Shown: piece by piece, positions 38,224 through 47,096 of the stretch
How the letters are laid out: each line of letters opens with the position of its first letter
Position numbering within the stretch: position 1 is the stretch's first letter
Assembly (NCBI GenBank): GCA_024742575.1
Contig: JANSYF010000010.1
Coordinates: 1 to 64,000 of the forward strand
Source of the DNA: Paracoccaceae bacterium
GTDB lineage: Bacteria > Pseudomonadota > Alphaproteobacteria > Rhodobacterales > Rhodobacteraceae
DNA: 64,000 bases
Direction of reading: 5' to 3'
The notes under the pieces: model-generated
Told to the model about the DNA's origin: nothing
Seen by the model: only the letters and a program-made list of their open reading frames with translations
The model's database searches: none
Made by a program: the position numbers and the translations under genes

Positions 38224-39528
38224 TTATTTGACGATCTTTTCGTCTTTTACGAACATGTTCGCCCACGCACGATCAATCAGTTCCGGCGTCATCTTGTAGG
38301 GCCAACCCTCAAAGTCACAGACCGCGATCATCTGGTCGATCAGAAAGACTGGCTGATAGTTTGCGTAGACGTTTTTGATGGTCGGATACTTGTTCTTAAG
38401 AAGGTGGATCAGCGCTTTTTCACAAAGCGCCATTTTCTTTTTCTTCGCCACCATCGAGAAGATCTTGAGGAAGTTCTGTTGGTCCGGCCCGTCGATCTTG
38501 ATCTTGAAGAAGATCCGGCGCAGTGCGGCTTGGTCGAAGATTTCGTTCGGGTGGAAGTTGGTCGAGAAGATCACAAGTGTGTCGAACGGAACTTCGAACT
38601 TTTCACCCGATTGCAGAGCAAGAATGTCGCGCGCTTCTTCCAGCGGAACGATCCAGCGGTTGACCAGTTTCTGCGGCGGTTCCGCCTGACGGCCAAGGTC
38701 GTCGACGATGAAGATGCCGCCGGTGGATTTGAGCTGTAACGGCGCTTGATAGGTGCGGGCGGTCGGGTTGTAGACCAGATCCAGCATGTCGAGCGACAGT
38801 TCACCCCCGGTGATTACCGTTGGACGGGCACACAGCACGTAGCGCGTGTCAAATCTGTTGGTTAGGCGCAGCCCGGTTGACGCTTCGGCGCTTTCGGCAG
38901 CGCTATGAACGATCGGGTCGTAGACCGTAATGACCTGTCCGGCATATTCTATGGCATGTGGGATATAAATCTTGTCGCCCATCGCATCGCGGATGCCGTT
39001 CGAGATCGAGGATTTACCGTTTCCGGGCGGTCCATACATCAAGATAGAGCGACCCGCGCCAACCGCCGGGCCAAGGTTGCCAAGAAGGTCTGGCGGAAGG
39101 ATCAGATGTCCCATCGCGTCGGTCAATTGCTGGCGCGAGATATGGATGTTGCGGATCGACTGGCGTTTGACCTGTTCGGAATAGACTTCCAATGGTACGG
39201 GCATCGCGCCGTAATATTCGGATTGGGCCAAGGCATCCAATGCGCGGGCTTTACCTGCGTCGGTGAGTTGGTACCCCATTTCCGAGCCGTTATTGGCATT
39301 CAGTGTACCCGTCGCTTCCAGCAGCAATTGGCCGCGTGCCAGATCGATCAGTTCCTGCGTGATCGGCACAGGCAGGCAGACACTTTGGGCGATGGCTGTT
39401 GCCGTTGACACGTTCTTGCGGAACATTGTCTTGATCATGATGTCGCGCATCATGACCGGCTGTAGCTTCATGTCTTCCATGCGCTTGGGCGGAGGAGGCG
39501 CCATTACGGCGCTGGTTTGCATGTTCAT
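38224..39528 (-). CDS. AAA+ ATPase at the end of the Tad locus
   Basis: A 434-residue AAA+ protein with Walker A GPPGNGKSSISNG (about residues 163-175), Walker B GGIFIVDDLGRQ and sensor VIFSTNFHPNEIFDQAALRRIFF with the arginine finger. The first 140 residues look like a winged-helix or adaptor region (YQLTDAGKARALDALAQSEYYG). It has no membrane segment. It follows tadV by 98 bp on the same strand, and similar ATPases occur beside pilus loci in related bacteria, from memory, but no role is established. A function in pilus assembly or regulation is inference. Confidence 0.8.
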   Translation of the reverse strand: MNMQTSAVMAPPPPKRMEDMKLQPVMMRDIMIKTMFRKNVSTATAIAQSVCLPVPITQELIDLARGQLLLEATGTLNANNGSEMGYQLTDAGKARALDALAQSEYYGAMPVPLEVYSEQVKRQSIRNIHISRQQLTDAMGHLILPPDLLGNLGPAVGAGRSILMYGPPGNGKSSISNGIRDAMGDKIYIPHAIEYAGQVITVYDPIVHSAAESAEASTGLRLTNRFDTRYVLCARPTVITGGELSLDMLDLVYNPTARTYQAPLQLKSTGGIFIVDDLGRQAEPPQKLVNRWIVPLEEARDILALQSGEKFEVPFDTLVIFSTNFHPNEIFDQAALRRIFFKIKIDGPDQQNFLKIFSMVAKKKKMALCEKALIHLLKNKYPTIKNVYANYQPVFLIDQMIAVCDFEGWPYKMTPELIDRAWANMFVKDEKIVK

Positions 39529-39626
39529 CAGTAGCCCCGGATCGGTTCAGCCAAATTTGTCTTAGGCTGACCGTGACAGGTTATTGTGGCAACAGAAGGG
39601 CTAGGGCTGGACGGGTTATTGGCAGT

Positions 39627-40118
39627 TTACCTGCCAAACCACGCTCCAAAGCCAAGATAGATTGCAAGCGTCCCACCCAAAGCCATTCCCATCGGAAATT
39701 TGGGGTTTGTCCAACTTTTCCAATGGGGTGCGATTTTGCGAAGGGCTGTATGTTTAGCGATCCGATGCGCAACGAATGCCGCGAGGATATTCGCGGCAAA
39801 CAACGCCATCAGCAGGCGCAAATCGCCAACATGGATAAAGGGCGCCGCAGCGGCAGCAAACTTGGCATCGCCTGCCCCCATCGCGCCTCCCGCGTTCAGG
39901 GCGATTCCTGCAATCAGCACTACAATCAGGTGTACGTAACGCCACAGATAGGCGTCAAAGGGCAGGGCGATCAGCCCAACAACCGCGAAGACAAGAAAAA
40001 GCATCATCACGATCTGGTTCGGAATGCGCATGTCGCGCATGTCCGAGAATATCACGTAGACACTTAACGGAAGTACGAAAGGCAAGAAAACCAAAGCCGA
40101 GAACGCCGAGATGTCCAT
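39627..40118 (-). CDS. cpaA: Prepilin peptidase CpaA/TadV
   Basis: A 163-residue A24-type prepilin peptidase, an integral membrane protein with about four helices. The two catalytic aspartates are in SDMRDMRIPNQ and GAGDAKF. It lacks the N-terminal methylase domain of PilD-type enzymes, as expected for the Tad type. It should process the Flp pilin at G|AVTVDW. The gene ends 98 bp before the AAA+ gene and starts 5 bp after the upstream TPR lipoprotein stop. Confidence 0.93.
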   Translation of the reverse strand: MDISAFSALVFLPFVLPLSVYVIFSDMRDMRIPNQIVMMLFLVFAVVGLIALPFDAYLWRYVHLIVVLIAGIALNAGGAMGAGDAKFAAAAAPFIHVGDLRLLMALFAANILAAFVAHRIAKHTALRKIAPHWKSWTNPKFPMGMALGGTLAIYLGFGAWFGR

Positions 40119-40123
40119 GCGGC

Positions 40124-40984
40124 TTAGTTCACGATATTGTTTTCAAGTGCTTTCAAACTCCGGGACGCGGCCTCGAAATGCTGCGGATGGGTGTCTATCG
40201 CTTCGCGCAGAAGACCCTGACCTGTGACCACGTCGCCCTTTTTGATCGCTGCCAAACCAAGCGTGTGCAACAATTCGGCACGTTCGATCTGGGTCATGGG
40301 AACGACGGGCAGCACGTAATTGCCCCGTGCGCCGCGCGCCAGAACGAGGTTATTCTTGGCCGTGAAGAGCGAGCCGTCATTGCGGATTGCTTCGGTAAAG
40401 AGCCGTTCCGCCCCCGAATAATCGCCGCGCGTCAGTTTTGAGAAACCCCAGTTGTTCATCACAGAGGCGGGTGTCGTGGTCAAACCAACAGCAGTTTCAT
40501 AAAAACTGTCGGCCTTATCCCATTGCTGCTTGCTGTCGGCGATCATCGCCTCAAGCCGATAGCGTTTGTAGGTTTCGTGGGTTGGTGGAATGGCATTCAA
40601 CGCGGTTTCCGCGCGATCCCATTCTTTGTTGCGGATCAATGCATCAGCCAGTTCGACACGGTCATCATTGGTGGATGCATCGTTGTCGACCACGCGTGCC
40701 CATGCTGCAACACCTTCGGTGTGGCGTTTGGCACGGATCAGGGACACGGCAAGCCCGCGCGACAGGTCTATGCGGTCTGGCTCGGCTGTGCTGGCACGTT
40801 GGAAATAGGTCACCGCCTCGTTCGGGTCCGAGACCGACAGCATGACCTCGTTGAGGTTGGTGCCATCAATGACGTTGACCCCCTGAAATTCGCGGTCAAC
40901 TGCTTCTGTATCAATGCCTTGCTCGCATCCAGCAAGCACGAACGCCCCTGTTACACACAGGGAAACGATAAAGGGATGGCGCAT
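40124..40984 (-). CDS. TPR lipoprotein, TadD-like (second copy)
   Basis: A 286-residue lipoprotein: signal peptide with lipobox LAGC (Cys near residue 19), followed by TPR-like helices (AVTYFQRASTAEPDRIDLSRG, then NNWGFSKLTRGDYSGAERLF). TadD-type TPR lipoproteins help assemble the secretin or pilus at the outer membrane. It is next to another TPR lipoprotein (41013-41573), so the locus has two, a common arrangement in this family. I cannot say which is the true TadD. Confidence 0.85.
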   Translation of the reverse strand: MRHPFIVSLCVTGAFVLAGCEQGIDTEAVDREFQGVNVIDGTNLNEVMLSVSDPNEAVTYFQRASTAEPDRIDLSRGLAVSLIRAKRHTEGVAAWARVVDNDASTNDDRVELADALIRNKEWDRAETALNAIPPTHETYKRYRLEAMIADSKQQWDKADSFYETAVGLTTTPASVMNNWGFSKLTRGDYSGAERLFTEAIRNDGSLFTAKNNLVLARGARGNYVLPVVPMTQIERAELLHTLGLAAIKKGDVVTGQGLLREAIDTHPQHFEAASRSLKALENNIVN

Positions 40985-41012
40985 TTTTGCGTCCTTTTAC
41001 TGCTCTGCCTCA

Positions 41013-41573
41013 TTACTGTGTCGGGCGGATTAAGAAATCACTGCTGCCGCGCCGCACGAGTTTGTATTCTTGTTCTATTTCCGAACCATACTGCGAATTT
41101 TCTAATTTTGCGAGTGCCAAGCGAAGATTATCGCGAATTGCAACACTTTCGCCATTGTCGAGCGCAAACGCCCTGCGGAACACTTGCGCGGCTTCAGCGG
41201 TTTGGCCCTTTTCGATCAGGACAACACCTAGATTGTTCCAGGCATCGGGGCTGTCGGGCGCTTCTTCGCTGGCGCGACGAAGCAACTCTTCGGCTTGGTT
41301 GAGCCGTCCGAGCGCCAAGTTGGCAGAGCCCAGCGACAAGAGCACTTCGGGTGTTAAGCCCTGTTCAGCCGCAGCAAGGCTGAACGAGCTGAGTGCAAGT
41401 TCGTATTCGCCGGCGGCCATAAGGCGATGCCCAACGGTCAATTGATCTACAACCGCACCTCTGGGGTCAACACTGGGTGCAAAGACCGCATCGTCAGTCG
41501 TGGAAAAGCCGCCCTGTGCACAGGCGGCCAATCCGATCAGAAAGAATACGGGCCAAATTCGGCCTAAAGTCAT
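41013..41573 (-). CDS. tadD: TPR lipoprotein TadD
   Basis: A 186-residue lipoprotein with lipobox LAAC (Cys near residue 18) and TPR repeats (VLLSLGSANLALGRLNQAEELL and DAWNNLGVVLIEKGQTAEAA). It overlaps the tadC stop (ATGA) and so belongs to the tad operon. The expected role is a pilotin-like or assembly factor for the CpaC secretin. Confidence 0.88.
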   Translation of the reverse strand: MTLGRIWPVFFLIGLAACAQGGFSTTDDAVFAPSVDPRGAVVDQLTVGHRLMAAGEYELALSSFSLAAAEQGLTPEVLLSLGSANLALGRLNQAEELLRRASEEAPDSPDAWNNLGVVLIEKGQTAEAAQVFRRAFALDNGESVAIRDNLRLALAKLENSQYGSEIEQEYKLVRRGSSDFLIRPTQ

Positions 41574-42553
41574 TGTCCCATCGAACTCCCGAGACTTCCG
41601 AGCTGCTGAATGCCCATAACCGATGGACCAACCAGAATGATCAGCAGCGGCGGCACCGTCAACATCATTGTGGTCAATGTCATTTTGGTTGGCAACTTGT
41701 TTGCCTTTTCTTCAGCGCGCATGACGCGTTTATCACGCATTTCTGCCGCATAGACCCTCAGGGCGTCGGAAATCGGAGTACCAAAGCTTTGGCTCTGGTT
41801 GAGAACCGTCACAAAAGACATCACGTCTTGTACGCCGCAGCGTTCGCCCATGTCGTTGAGAACGGATGACTTGTCCTTGCCAGCCTTCATCTCGTGGCTG
41901 ACCAGTTCGAATTCATCCGCGAGGCTGGGATAAGACGCGCGCAATTCTTTGCTGACCCGCACAATGGCCTGGTCCATAGACTGGCCGGCCTCGACGCAGA
42001 CCAGCATCATGTCGAGGCTGTCTGGAAAACCACTCTCGATTTCTTCCTGACGCTTTTGCACGCGGCTGGTGATCCAATACTTCGGGAACATGTATCCTGC
42101 AGCGCCCGGTCCGAGCGTATACATCACGGTCTGCTGCGTGCTTGCGCTTGTGGGATCAAGGATCAGGTAGAAATACGCAACACCAAGGATCAAGCCACCA
42201 ATCCCCAGCACAAACTGGGCGAAGTAGTAGAGTTGAACAGCATCTTTGGTGCGATAACCTGCCTGCAACAGCTTCATCCGTACGTCAGACAGTTCCTTGG
42301 CGTCCTGCGGTTCAAGAAACTGCGCGTACTTGTTGAGCTTTTGGTTCTTTTGTTTGTCACGCAATACGGCACGTGTGGCCGCGTCGACCTCTTTTCGACC
42401 TGACTGATTGCCAAGTCGATCCATTGGGTTGGACCGCGACATAAAGAACATCGGAATGGCGAGGACGAGCAAAAGCACGCCCAAACCGGCGATGAGGATC
42501 ATCGGACCGGCAGGCCCAAGCATGTTGTAGGCGAATTGGTTGAAGGCTTGCAT
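41570..42553 (-). CDS. tadC: Tad pilus inner-membrane protein TadC
   Basis: A 327-residue type II secretion F-domain membrane protein with helices near the N-terminus (MILIAGLGVLLLVLAIPMFF), the middle and the C-terminus (TLTTMMLTVPPLLIIL). The cytoplasmic block GFPDSLDMMLVCVEAGQSMDQA is the T2SF signature. With TadB it forms the platform driven by TadA. It starts 10 bp after tadB. Confidence 0.93.
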   Translation of the reverse strand: MQAFNQFAYNMLGPAGPMILIAGLGVLLLVLAIPMFFMSRSNPMDRLGNQSGRKEVDAATRAVLRDKQKNQKLNKYAQFLEPQDAKELSDVRMKLLQAGYRTKDAVQLYYFAQFVLGIGGLILGVAYFYLILDPTSASTQQTVMYTLGPGAAGYMFPKYWITSRVQKRQEEIESGFPDSLDMMLVCVEAGQSMDQAIVRVSKELRASYPSLADEFELVSHEMKAGKDKSSVLNDMGERCGVQDVMSFVTVLNQSQSFGTPISDALRVYAAEMRDKRVMRAEEKANKLPTKMTLTTMMLTVPPLLIILVGPSVMGIQQLGSLGSSMGQ

Positions 42554-42563
42554 GTTTCGGACC

Positions 42564-43532
42564 TCAGACTTTGATATTCACGAGAGCACGCATCACGATC
42601 AGGTTGACGACAAGAAATGCGCCAACAACGAAACATGCCGGGATAAACCACGGGTGGTCGATCACCTCGTCGTAATAGTTCGGATCGGTCAACTGGATGA
42701 CGATCAATGCGCCCACCGGAAAGCCCGACAGGAACTTGCCAGACCATTGTGCCTCGGCAGTGATGGCTTTGACCCTACGGAAGAGGCGGAAGCGCGCACG
42801 GATCACTTTGGCCAAACCTTCGAGGATCTCGGCAAGGTTACCACCCGATTGTTGCTGGATCGAAACGGCGACTGCAAGGAACCGCAAATCTTGCATATCA
42901 AGCCGTTCGGCCATCGACTTTAGGGCTTCTCCGATATCACGTCCATAGCTGGATTCGTCTGCAATCAGACCAAATTCCGTTGCAAGCGGGTCTTTGATTT
43001 CTTTTGAAACGATCGAGATCGCCGAAGAAAACGGATGGCCGACCCGCAAAGAACGCACCATCAATTCCACCGCATCGGGCAGCTGTTCTTCGATCAGGCT
43101 GATGCGCTTCTTCGCTTTGCTGTTGATCCAGAAAAACACACCGCCGACACCCATCGCCAATCCCATGACGACACGCACCGCAAAACCAGCTTCAGTGCCC
43201 ACCGTCAAACCTGCGAAGGCAACAACGCTGACGCCGATCATCACCATAATCAGCTGCTGCGGCGTGAAGGCGATCGCCGCCTTCTGTGCCCGGTCCGCAA
43301 GGATCGAATACAGCGGCAACCCACGCGAGGTCATGTGCTGGTCCATCTCCTTGCGGAGTTTCGCCAGCACTTCGTCGCGCTTGGTGCCTTTGTCTAGCAT
43401 CTCTAGACGGCGGTTCACCCGTTTGTTCAGGCTGATCGATTTGCCGAATGCGACCAGATAGACGCCTTCGACAAGCACGAGGACGGCAATGAAGATCAGG
43501 CCGTAGACGATCGGTTCTGCGCTAAGTGTCAT
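42564..43532 (-). CDS. tadB: Tad pilus inner-membrane protein TadB
   Basis: A 322-residue T2SF-family membrane protein, partner of TadC. One N-terminal helix (VYGLIFIAVLVLVEGVYLVAF), a double helix near 95-130, then the LPDAVELMVRSLRVGHPFSSA signature and C-terminal helices. It starts directly after tadA (3-nt gap). Confidence 0.93.
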   Translation of the reverse strand: MTLSAEPIVYGLIFIAVLVLVEGVYLVAFGKSISLNKRVNRRLEMLDKGTKRDEVLAKLRKEMDQHMTSRGLPLYSILADRAQKAAIAFTPQQLIMVMIGVSVVAFAGLTVGTEAGFAVRVVMGLAMGVGGVFFWINSKAKKRISLIEEQLPDAVELMVRSLRVGHPFSSAISIVSKEIKDPLATEFGLIADESSYGRDIGEALKSMAERLDMQDLRFLAVAVSIQQQSGGNLAEILEGLAKVIRARFRLFRRVKAITAEAQWSGKFLSGFPVGALIVIQLTDPNYYDEVIDHPWFIPACFVVGAFLVVNLIVMRALVNIKV

Positions 43533-43534
43533 GG

Positions 43535-44977
43535 TCAGTGGTTCCCGTTGAAGGGTTCATAGATCGACGGGGGCAAGTCGTAGCCCCACATCTTGAAGCG
43601 TTCGGCATAGTTGGACCGCACGCCCGTGGCTGTGAAATGGCCTATGATCTTGTTTTCTGGCGTCAGGCCGACGCGCTGGAAACGGAAGATCTCCTGCATG
43701 GAAATCACTTCGCCTTCCATCCCGGTGATTTCGGTGATCGAAGTCATTCGACGCGAGCCATCCTGTAGGCGCGAGGCCTGTACGATCAGGTTCACAGCCG
43801 AAGAGATCTGGGATCTCATCGCCTTGAGCGGCATTTCAATACCCGCCATGGCGATCATGTTTTCCAGACGGCTCACACCGTCGCGGGCGCTGTTGGCGTG
43901 AATCGTGGTCATTGATCCGTCGTGGCCAGTGTTCATGGCCTGCAACATATCGATCACTTCTTCGCCGCGCGTTTCACCCACAATGATCCGGTCAGGACGC
44001 ATACGCAGGGCGTTCTTGAGACAGTCTCGCGGTGTGACCGCACCTTTGCCTTCGACGTTGGGAGGGCGGCTTTCCATTCGGCCCACATGGGTCTGTTGGA
44101 GCTGAAGTTCCGCCGTATCTTCGATCGTCAGGATGCGTTCGCTGTCATCGATGAAAGACGAAAGCGCGTTAAGCGTAGTCGTCTTACCCGAACCAGTACC
44201 ACCAGACACGATCACGTTCAGACGTGTTGCAACAGCAGCCTGCAGATAGACCGCCATTTCTTCGGTGAACGCGCCAAAACTGACCAGATCGTCGATGCTC
44301 AACTTGTCGGTTTTGAATTTACGAATGGAAACGAGGCTGCCATCCACCGCAATCGGCGGTACCATCGCGTTGAAACGCGAACCATCTTGCAGACGGGCGT
44401 CCACATAAGGGTTGGATTCATCAACACGACGACCAACGGCAGACACGATTTTGTCGATGATCCGCATCAGGTGCTTTTCATCTTTGAAGGTCACGTCGCT
44501 TAGCTGCAACTTACCGGCGCGTTCCACGAAAATCTGCTGCGGGCCGTTGACAAGAATATCGCTGACGGTTTCGTCTTTCAGCAAGGTTTCAAGGGGACCA
44601 AGCCCCTTTACCTCATCGTAAAGCTCTTGGTTCAGGCCCAACCGCTCTTCACGGTTGAGCACCATACCTTTTTCCTGAAGGCTCTCGGTTGTGATCGCGT
44701 TGATCTCTTCCTTGAGCTGGGCTTCTGTCGCTTGGTCCAGAGCAGCCAAATTGAGGTTGTCGAGAAGTGCGCGGTGCAATTCCAATTTGATGTCGCTCAG
44801 ACGTTCCTTGCGTTTCTTGTCGCGGTCCGCCGATTCGGGCGCTGCCGCCTTTTTAGGAAGAACCTTGCGCAGCGACTTGGTCGCGGCGGGCGCATTTGCT
44901 GGGGTCTCGGCCGTGTTTGCTGCCGCTTTTGCTGCGGGGGCAACCTCTGCAGTCGACTTTTTATAACGCGAAAACAT
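43535..44977 (-). CDS. cpaF: Tad pilus motor ATPase TadA/CpaF
   Basis: A 480-residue VirB11-like secretion ATPase that powers Flp pilus assembly. The first 45 residues are Ala/Lys-rich linker. The catalytic domain has Walker [16 protein letters not shown] (near residue 260), the Asp box [12 protein letters not shown], Walker [12 protein letters not shown], and a His box [11 protein letters not shown]. The length suits CpaF. It starts 11 bp after the cpaE stop. Confidence 0.95.
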   Translation of the reverse strand: MFSRYKKSTAEVAPAAKAAANTAETPANAPAATKSLRKVLPKKAAAPESADRDKKRKERLSDIKLELHRALLDNLNLAALDQATEAQLKEEINAITTESLQEKGMVLNREERLGLNQELYDEVKGLGPLETLLKDETVSDILVNGPQQIFVERAGKLQLSDVTFKDEKHLMRIIDKIVSAVGRRVDESNPYVDARLQDGSRFNAMVPPIAVDGSLVSIRKFKTDKLSIDDLVSFGAFTEEMAVYLQAAVATRLNVIVSGGTGSGKTTTLNALSSFIDDSERILTIEDTAELQLQQTHVGRMESRPPNVEGKGAVTPRDCLKNALRMRPDRIIVGETRGEEVIDMLQAMNTGHDGSMTTIHANSARDGVSRLENMIAMAGIEMPLKAMRSQISSAVNLIVQASRLQDGSRRMTSITEITGMEGEVISMQEIFRFQRVGLTPENKIIGHFTATGVRSNYAERFKMWGYDLPPSIYEPFNGNH

Positions 44978-44988
44978 CTGTGTTCTCC

Positions 44989-46224
44989 TTAAGCCGCTTC
45001 AGCGTCGGAGCGCCCGACTTCGTAGAGGGACTGAGCCAGTTTGGCGATTTCCTTGCGCAGCGCGTTCTTTGGTTGTTGCAGTGCAAGGGGTTGGCCATGA
45101 TCACCTGCTTCGGCCACGGCTCTACCGCCATCCGGCATGTGCAGATCAACCGAGATTTCAAGGCTTTCCTGCATCCTCTTTAGGCGGCTCTTGCCTTGAA
45201 GATCAGTGAACTTTGGTGCGCGGTTCAGCACAAAGCGGATTTTATCGAAGGGCAAGTCTTCGGATTGAAGTGCACGCTTAAGCCGGTAGGTGTTTTGAGC
45301 CGACCGCATATCCAGTTCGATTACGCCGAAATAGACCTGCGCCGCGCACAGGACGGTTTCAGACCATTGGACAAGGCTTGGCGGCATGTCGACGACGACG
45401 AAGTCGAAATGCCGTGCCGCAGTGTCAAGCAAGGCCTGCACCTCAGTTTGGCCGATAATGTCGAGCGGTGGCAGATCTGCCGGGGAGGTGAAAACGTGAA
45501 GTTTCTCTTCGAAGGTCACCAGCGCCTGGCCAAAGCTGTCTTCGTCCATCGCTTCGATGTCTGAAAGCAATTCAAGCACGGCTTCGCGGCGTTGGACGTC
45601 AAGATAGGTCGACACAGCACCGAATTGCAGGCCAAGGTCGATGATACAAACACGAGGGGCATTTTCTTTGGTAACGGTGGCCAATTCCCACGCAAGGTTG
45701 GTTGCAAAGGTGCTGGCACCACAGCCACCGGCCATTCCCTGAACTGCAATGATGACGCCATCGCCATCATGCGAAAGTTTGACACCGGATACATCACGTT
45801 CGGTGCGCTTTGGTTCCGGGGTGCGCATCCGTTCAATCGCCGCTTCTAATTCGCCTTCTGGAAGAGGGTAGGGGACAAATTCATCGGCTCCTTGACGCAA
45901 AAGGTGGTGCAGCGCGGACGGTGTCACGTCATGCGCAATCAGCACGACCTTGATCTTGCGCGCCTTTGCAGCGGCGATGATCGACGACAGATGATCGACA
46001 TGTGCCTCATCCTCTTCGTCGATGGCCAGCGCGACGAATTCCAGCGCTTCGCCTTCTTCTTGGGTAAAGAAATGCATGGCTTCATCGAAGCCAAGATCGC
46101 CCCAGGCTTCGCCCAGAACGGCTTCCATGTCTTCAATCAGGAGATCGAATTCCTGAACATCCCGGCTAATTGTACACGCAACAATTGGCGCGGGCTGCGG
46201 AGTGCTTGGAAGGATACTCGTCAT
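44989..46224 (-). CDS. cpaE: Tad localisation factor CpaE/TadZ
   Basis: A 411-residue protein with an N-terminal receiver-like domain (about residues 1-130) and a MinD/ParA-type ATPase domain. The P-loop is a deviant form (GMAGGCGASTFATNLAWEL), and FVVVDMPPSLVQW follows as the ATPase motif. It places the Tad machine at its cell position. The ATG at 46224 has CCGAGGCAA before it; an upstream in-frame start at 46266 lacks a site. It is separated from the ompA-like gene by about 190 bp containing a strong hairpin. Confidence 0.92.
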   Translation of the reverse strand: MTSILPSTPQPAPIVACTISRDVQEFDLLIEDMEAVLGEAWGDLGFDEAMHFFTQEEGEALEFVALAIDEEDEAHVDHLSSIIAAAKARKIKVVLIAHDVTPSALHHLLRQGADEFVPYPLPEGELEAAIERMRTPEPKRTERDVSGVKLSHDGDGVIIAVQGMAGGCGASTFATNLAWELATVTKENAPRVCIIDLGLQFGAVSTYLDVQRREAVLELLSDIEAMDEDSFGQALVTFEEKLHVFTSPADLPPLDIIGQTEVQALLDTAARHFDFVVVDMPPSLVQWSETVLCAAQVYFGVIELDMRSAQNTYRLKRALQSEDLPFDKIRFVLNRAPKFTDLQGKSRLKRMQESLEISVDLHMPDGGRAVAEAGDHGQPLALQQPKNALRKEIAKLAQSLYEVGRSDAEAA

Positions 46225-46390
46225 TTGCCTCGGTTCCTCTAACTTCACGACGCACGTGAGCGGCATTCTGCACGCATCAAGTACGTCAATCCCGACTCGC
46301 TCGGGACGGACTGCTTAGGTCAGAAGTTGGTCGAAGAACTTGGCAACATTGGGGCCGAATTACCGAAATTGTACGGTATTTCAGGCTGAT

Positions 46391-46416
46391 GGCATGGCCC
46401 CTTTCGGGGCCTTGCC
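46391..46416. terminator. Hairpin after the Tad OmpA-like gene
   Basis: GGCA-T-GGCCCC-TTTC-GGGGCC-T-TGCC folds with a single T-T mismatch; on the minus strand the loop is GAAA. It lies just past the ompA-like stop and upstream of cpaE. There is no T-run on the minus strand, so it may be an attenuator or mRNA-stabilising structure inside the tad transcript. Confidence 0.5.
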
Positions 46417-46417
46417 T

Positions 46418-47092
46418 TTATTGGGTCGACTGGAAGTCGGTTCCTTCAATGCCTTCAAGAGCGGTTCTTGGCACGGCACTGTTGATATACTCGCGGTAAA
46501 TGATCTCGGCATATCTGCCTTCAAGAACAGTGGGATGCAAACCGACAAAGCCGGAAACCTCGGTCACGGTACGGCGGTTGCGACGCTCGCGTCCTTCGGT
46601 CACGATCAAAGGCTGGGTTTCCCCGAACGAGACCACCGCTTCGAGGCGATCTTTGCTAATGCCTTGTGAAGCAAGGAAATTCACGACGGCGTGTGCCCGG
46701 TTCAGACCAAGGCGTTTGTTGTAGCCTTCGCTGCCCACAGCGTCAGTGTGGCCATAGACCCGGAAGCGAACCTCTGGGAACTGGCGGATCCACTGCGCCT
46801 GTTCACGCAACGTGTCCTTTGCGCCAGTGTCCAGAACGGCGCTGTTGAAGGCGAAGTTGACAGTTGTCATCACTTCGCTCGCAAAACGCTGCGACAGATC
46901 ATAGGTATACCGCTTTTCGCCATTCATGATCTGTACGTTATTCATGGTGGCGGTGCCGAAGTTGCCAGTATCAAGCAAGGCACCAGCTTCGCGGTTGAAG
47001 GCGCTGTAGACTGGATCGCTGGTGGCGCAAGCCGCCAAAAGCGCAAGCCCAGTAAGGGCCATCGGGATGCGGAGATTCTTTTGAACTGCCAT
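46418..47092 (-). CDS. OmpA-family lipoprotein of the Tad locus
   Basis: A 224-residue lipoprotein with lipobox LAAC (Cys near residue 22) and an OmpA-like domain: NFAFNSAVLDTGA, YGHTDAVGSEGYNKRLGLNRA and RRNRRTVTEV. It has an internal segment (SGFVGLHPTVLEGRYAE) between the OmpA block and the end. It is 4 bp after the cpaC stop and is probably a peptidoglycan anchor for the secretin, like CpaD/OmpA proteins of other Tad loci. Confidence 0.87.
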   Translation of the reverse strand: MAVQKNLRIPMALTGLALLAACATSDPVYSAFNREAGALLDTGNFGTATMNNVQIMNGEKRYTYDLSQRFASEVMTTVNFAFNSAVLDTGAKDTLREQAQWIRQFPEVRFRVYGHTDAVGSEGYNKRLGLNRAHAVVNFLASQGISKDRLEAVVSFGETQPLIVTEGRERRNRRTVTEVSGFVGLHPTVLEGRYAEIIYREYINSAVPRTALEGIEGTDFQSTQ

Positions 47093-47096
47093 CGCC

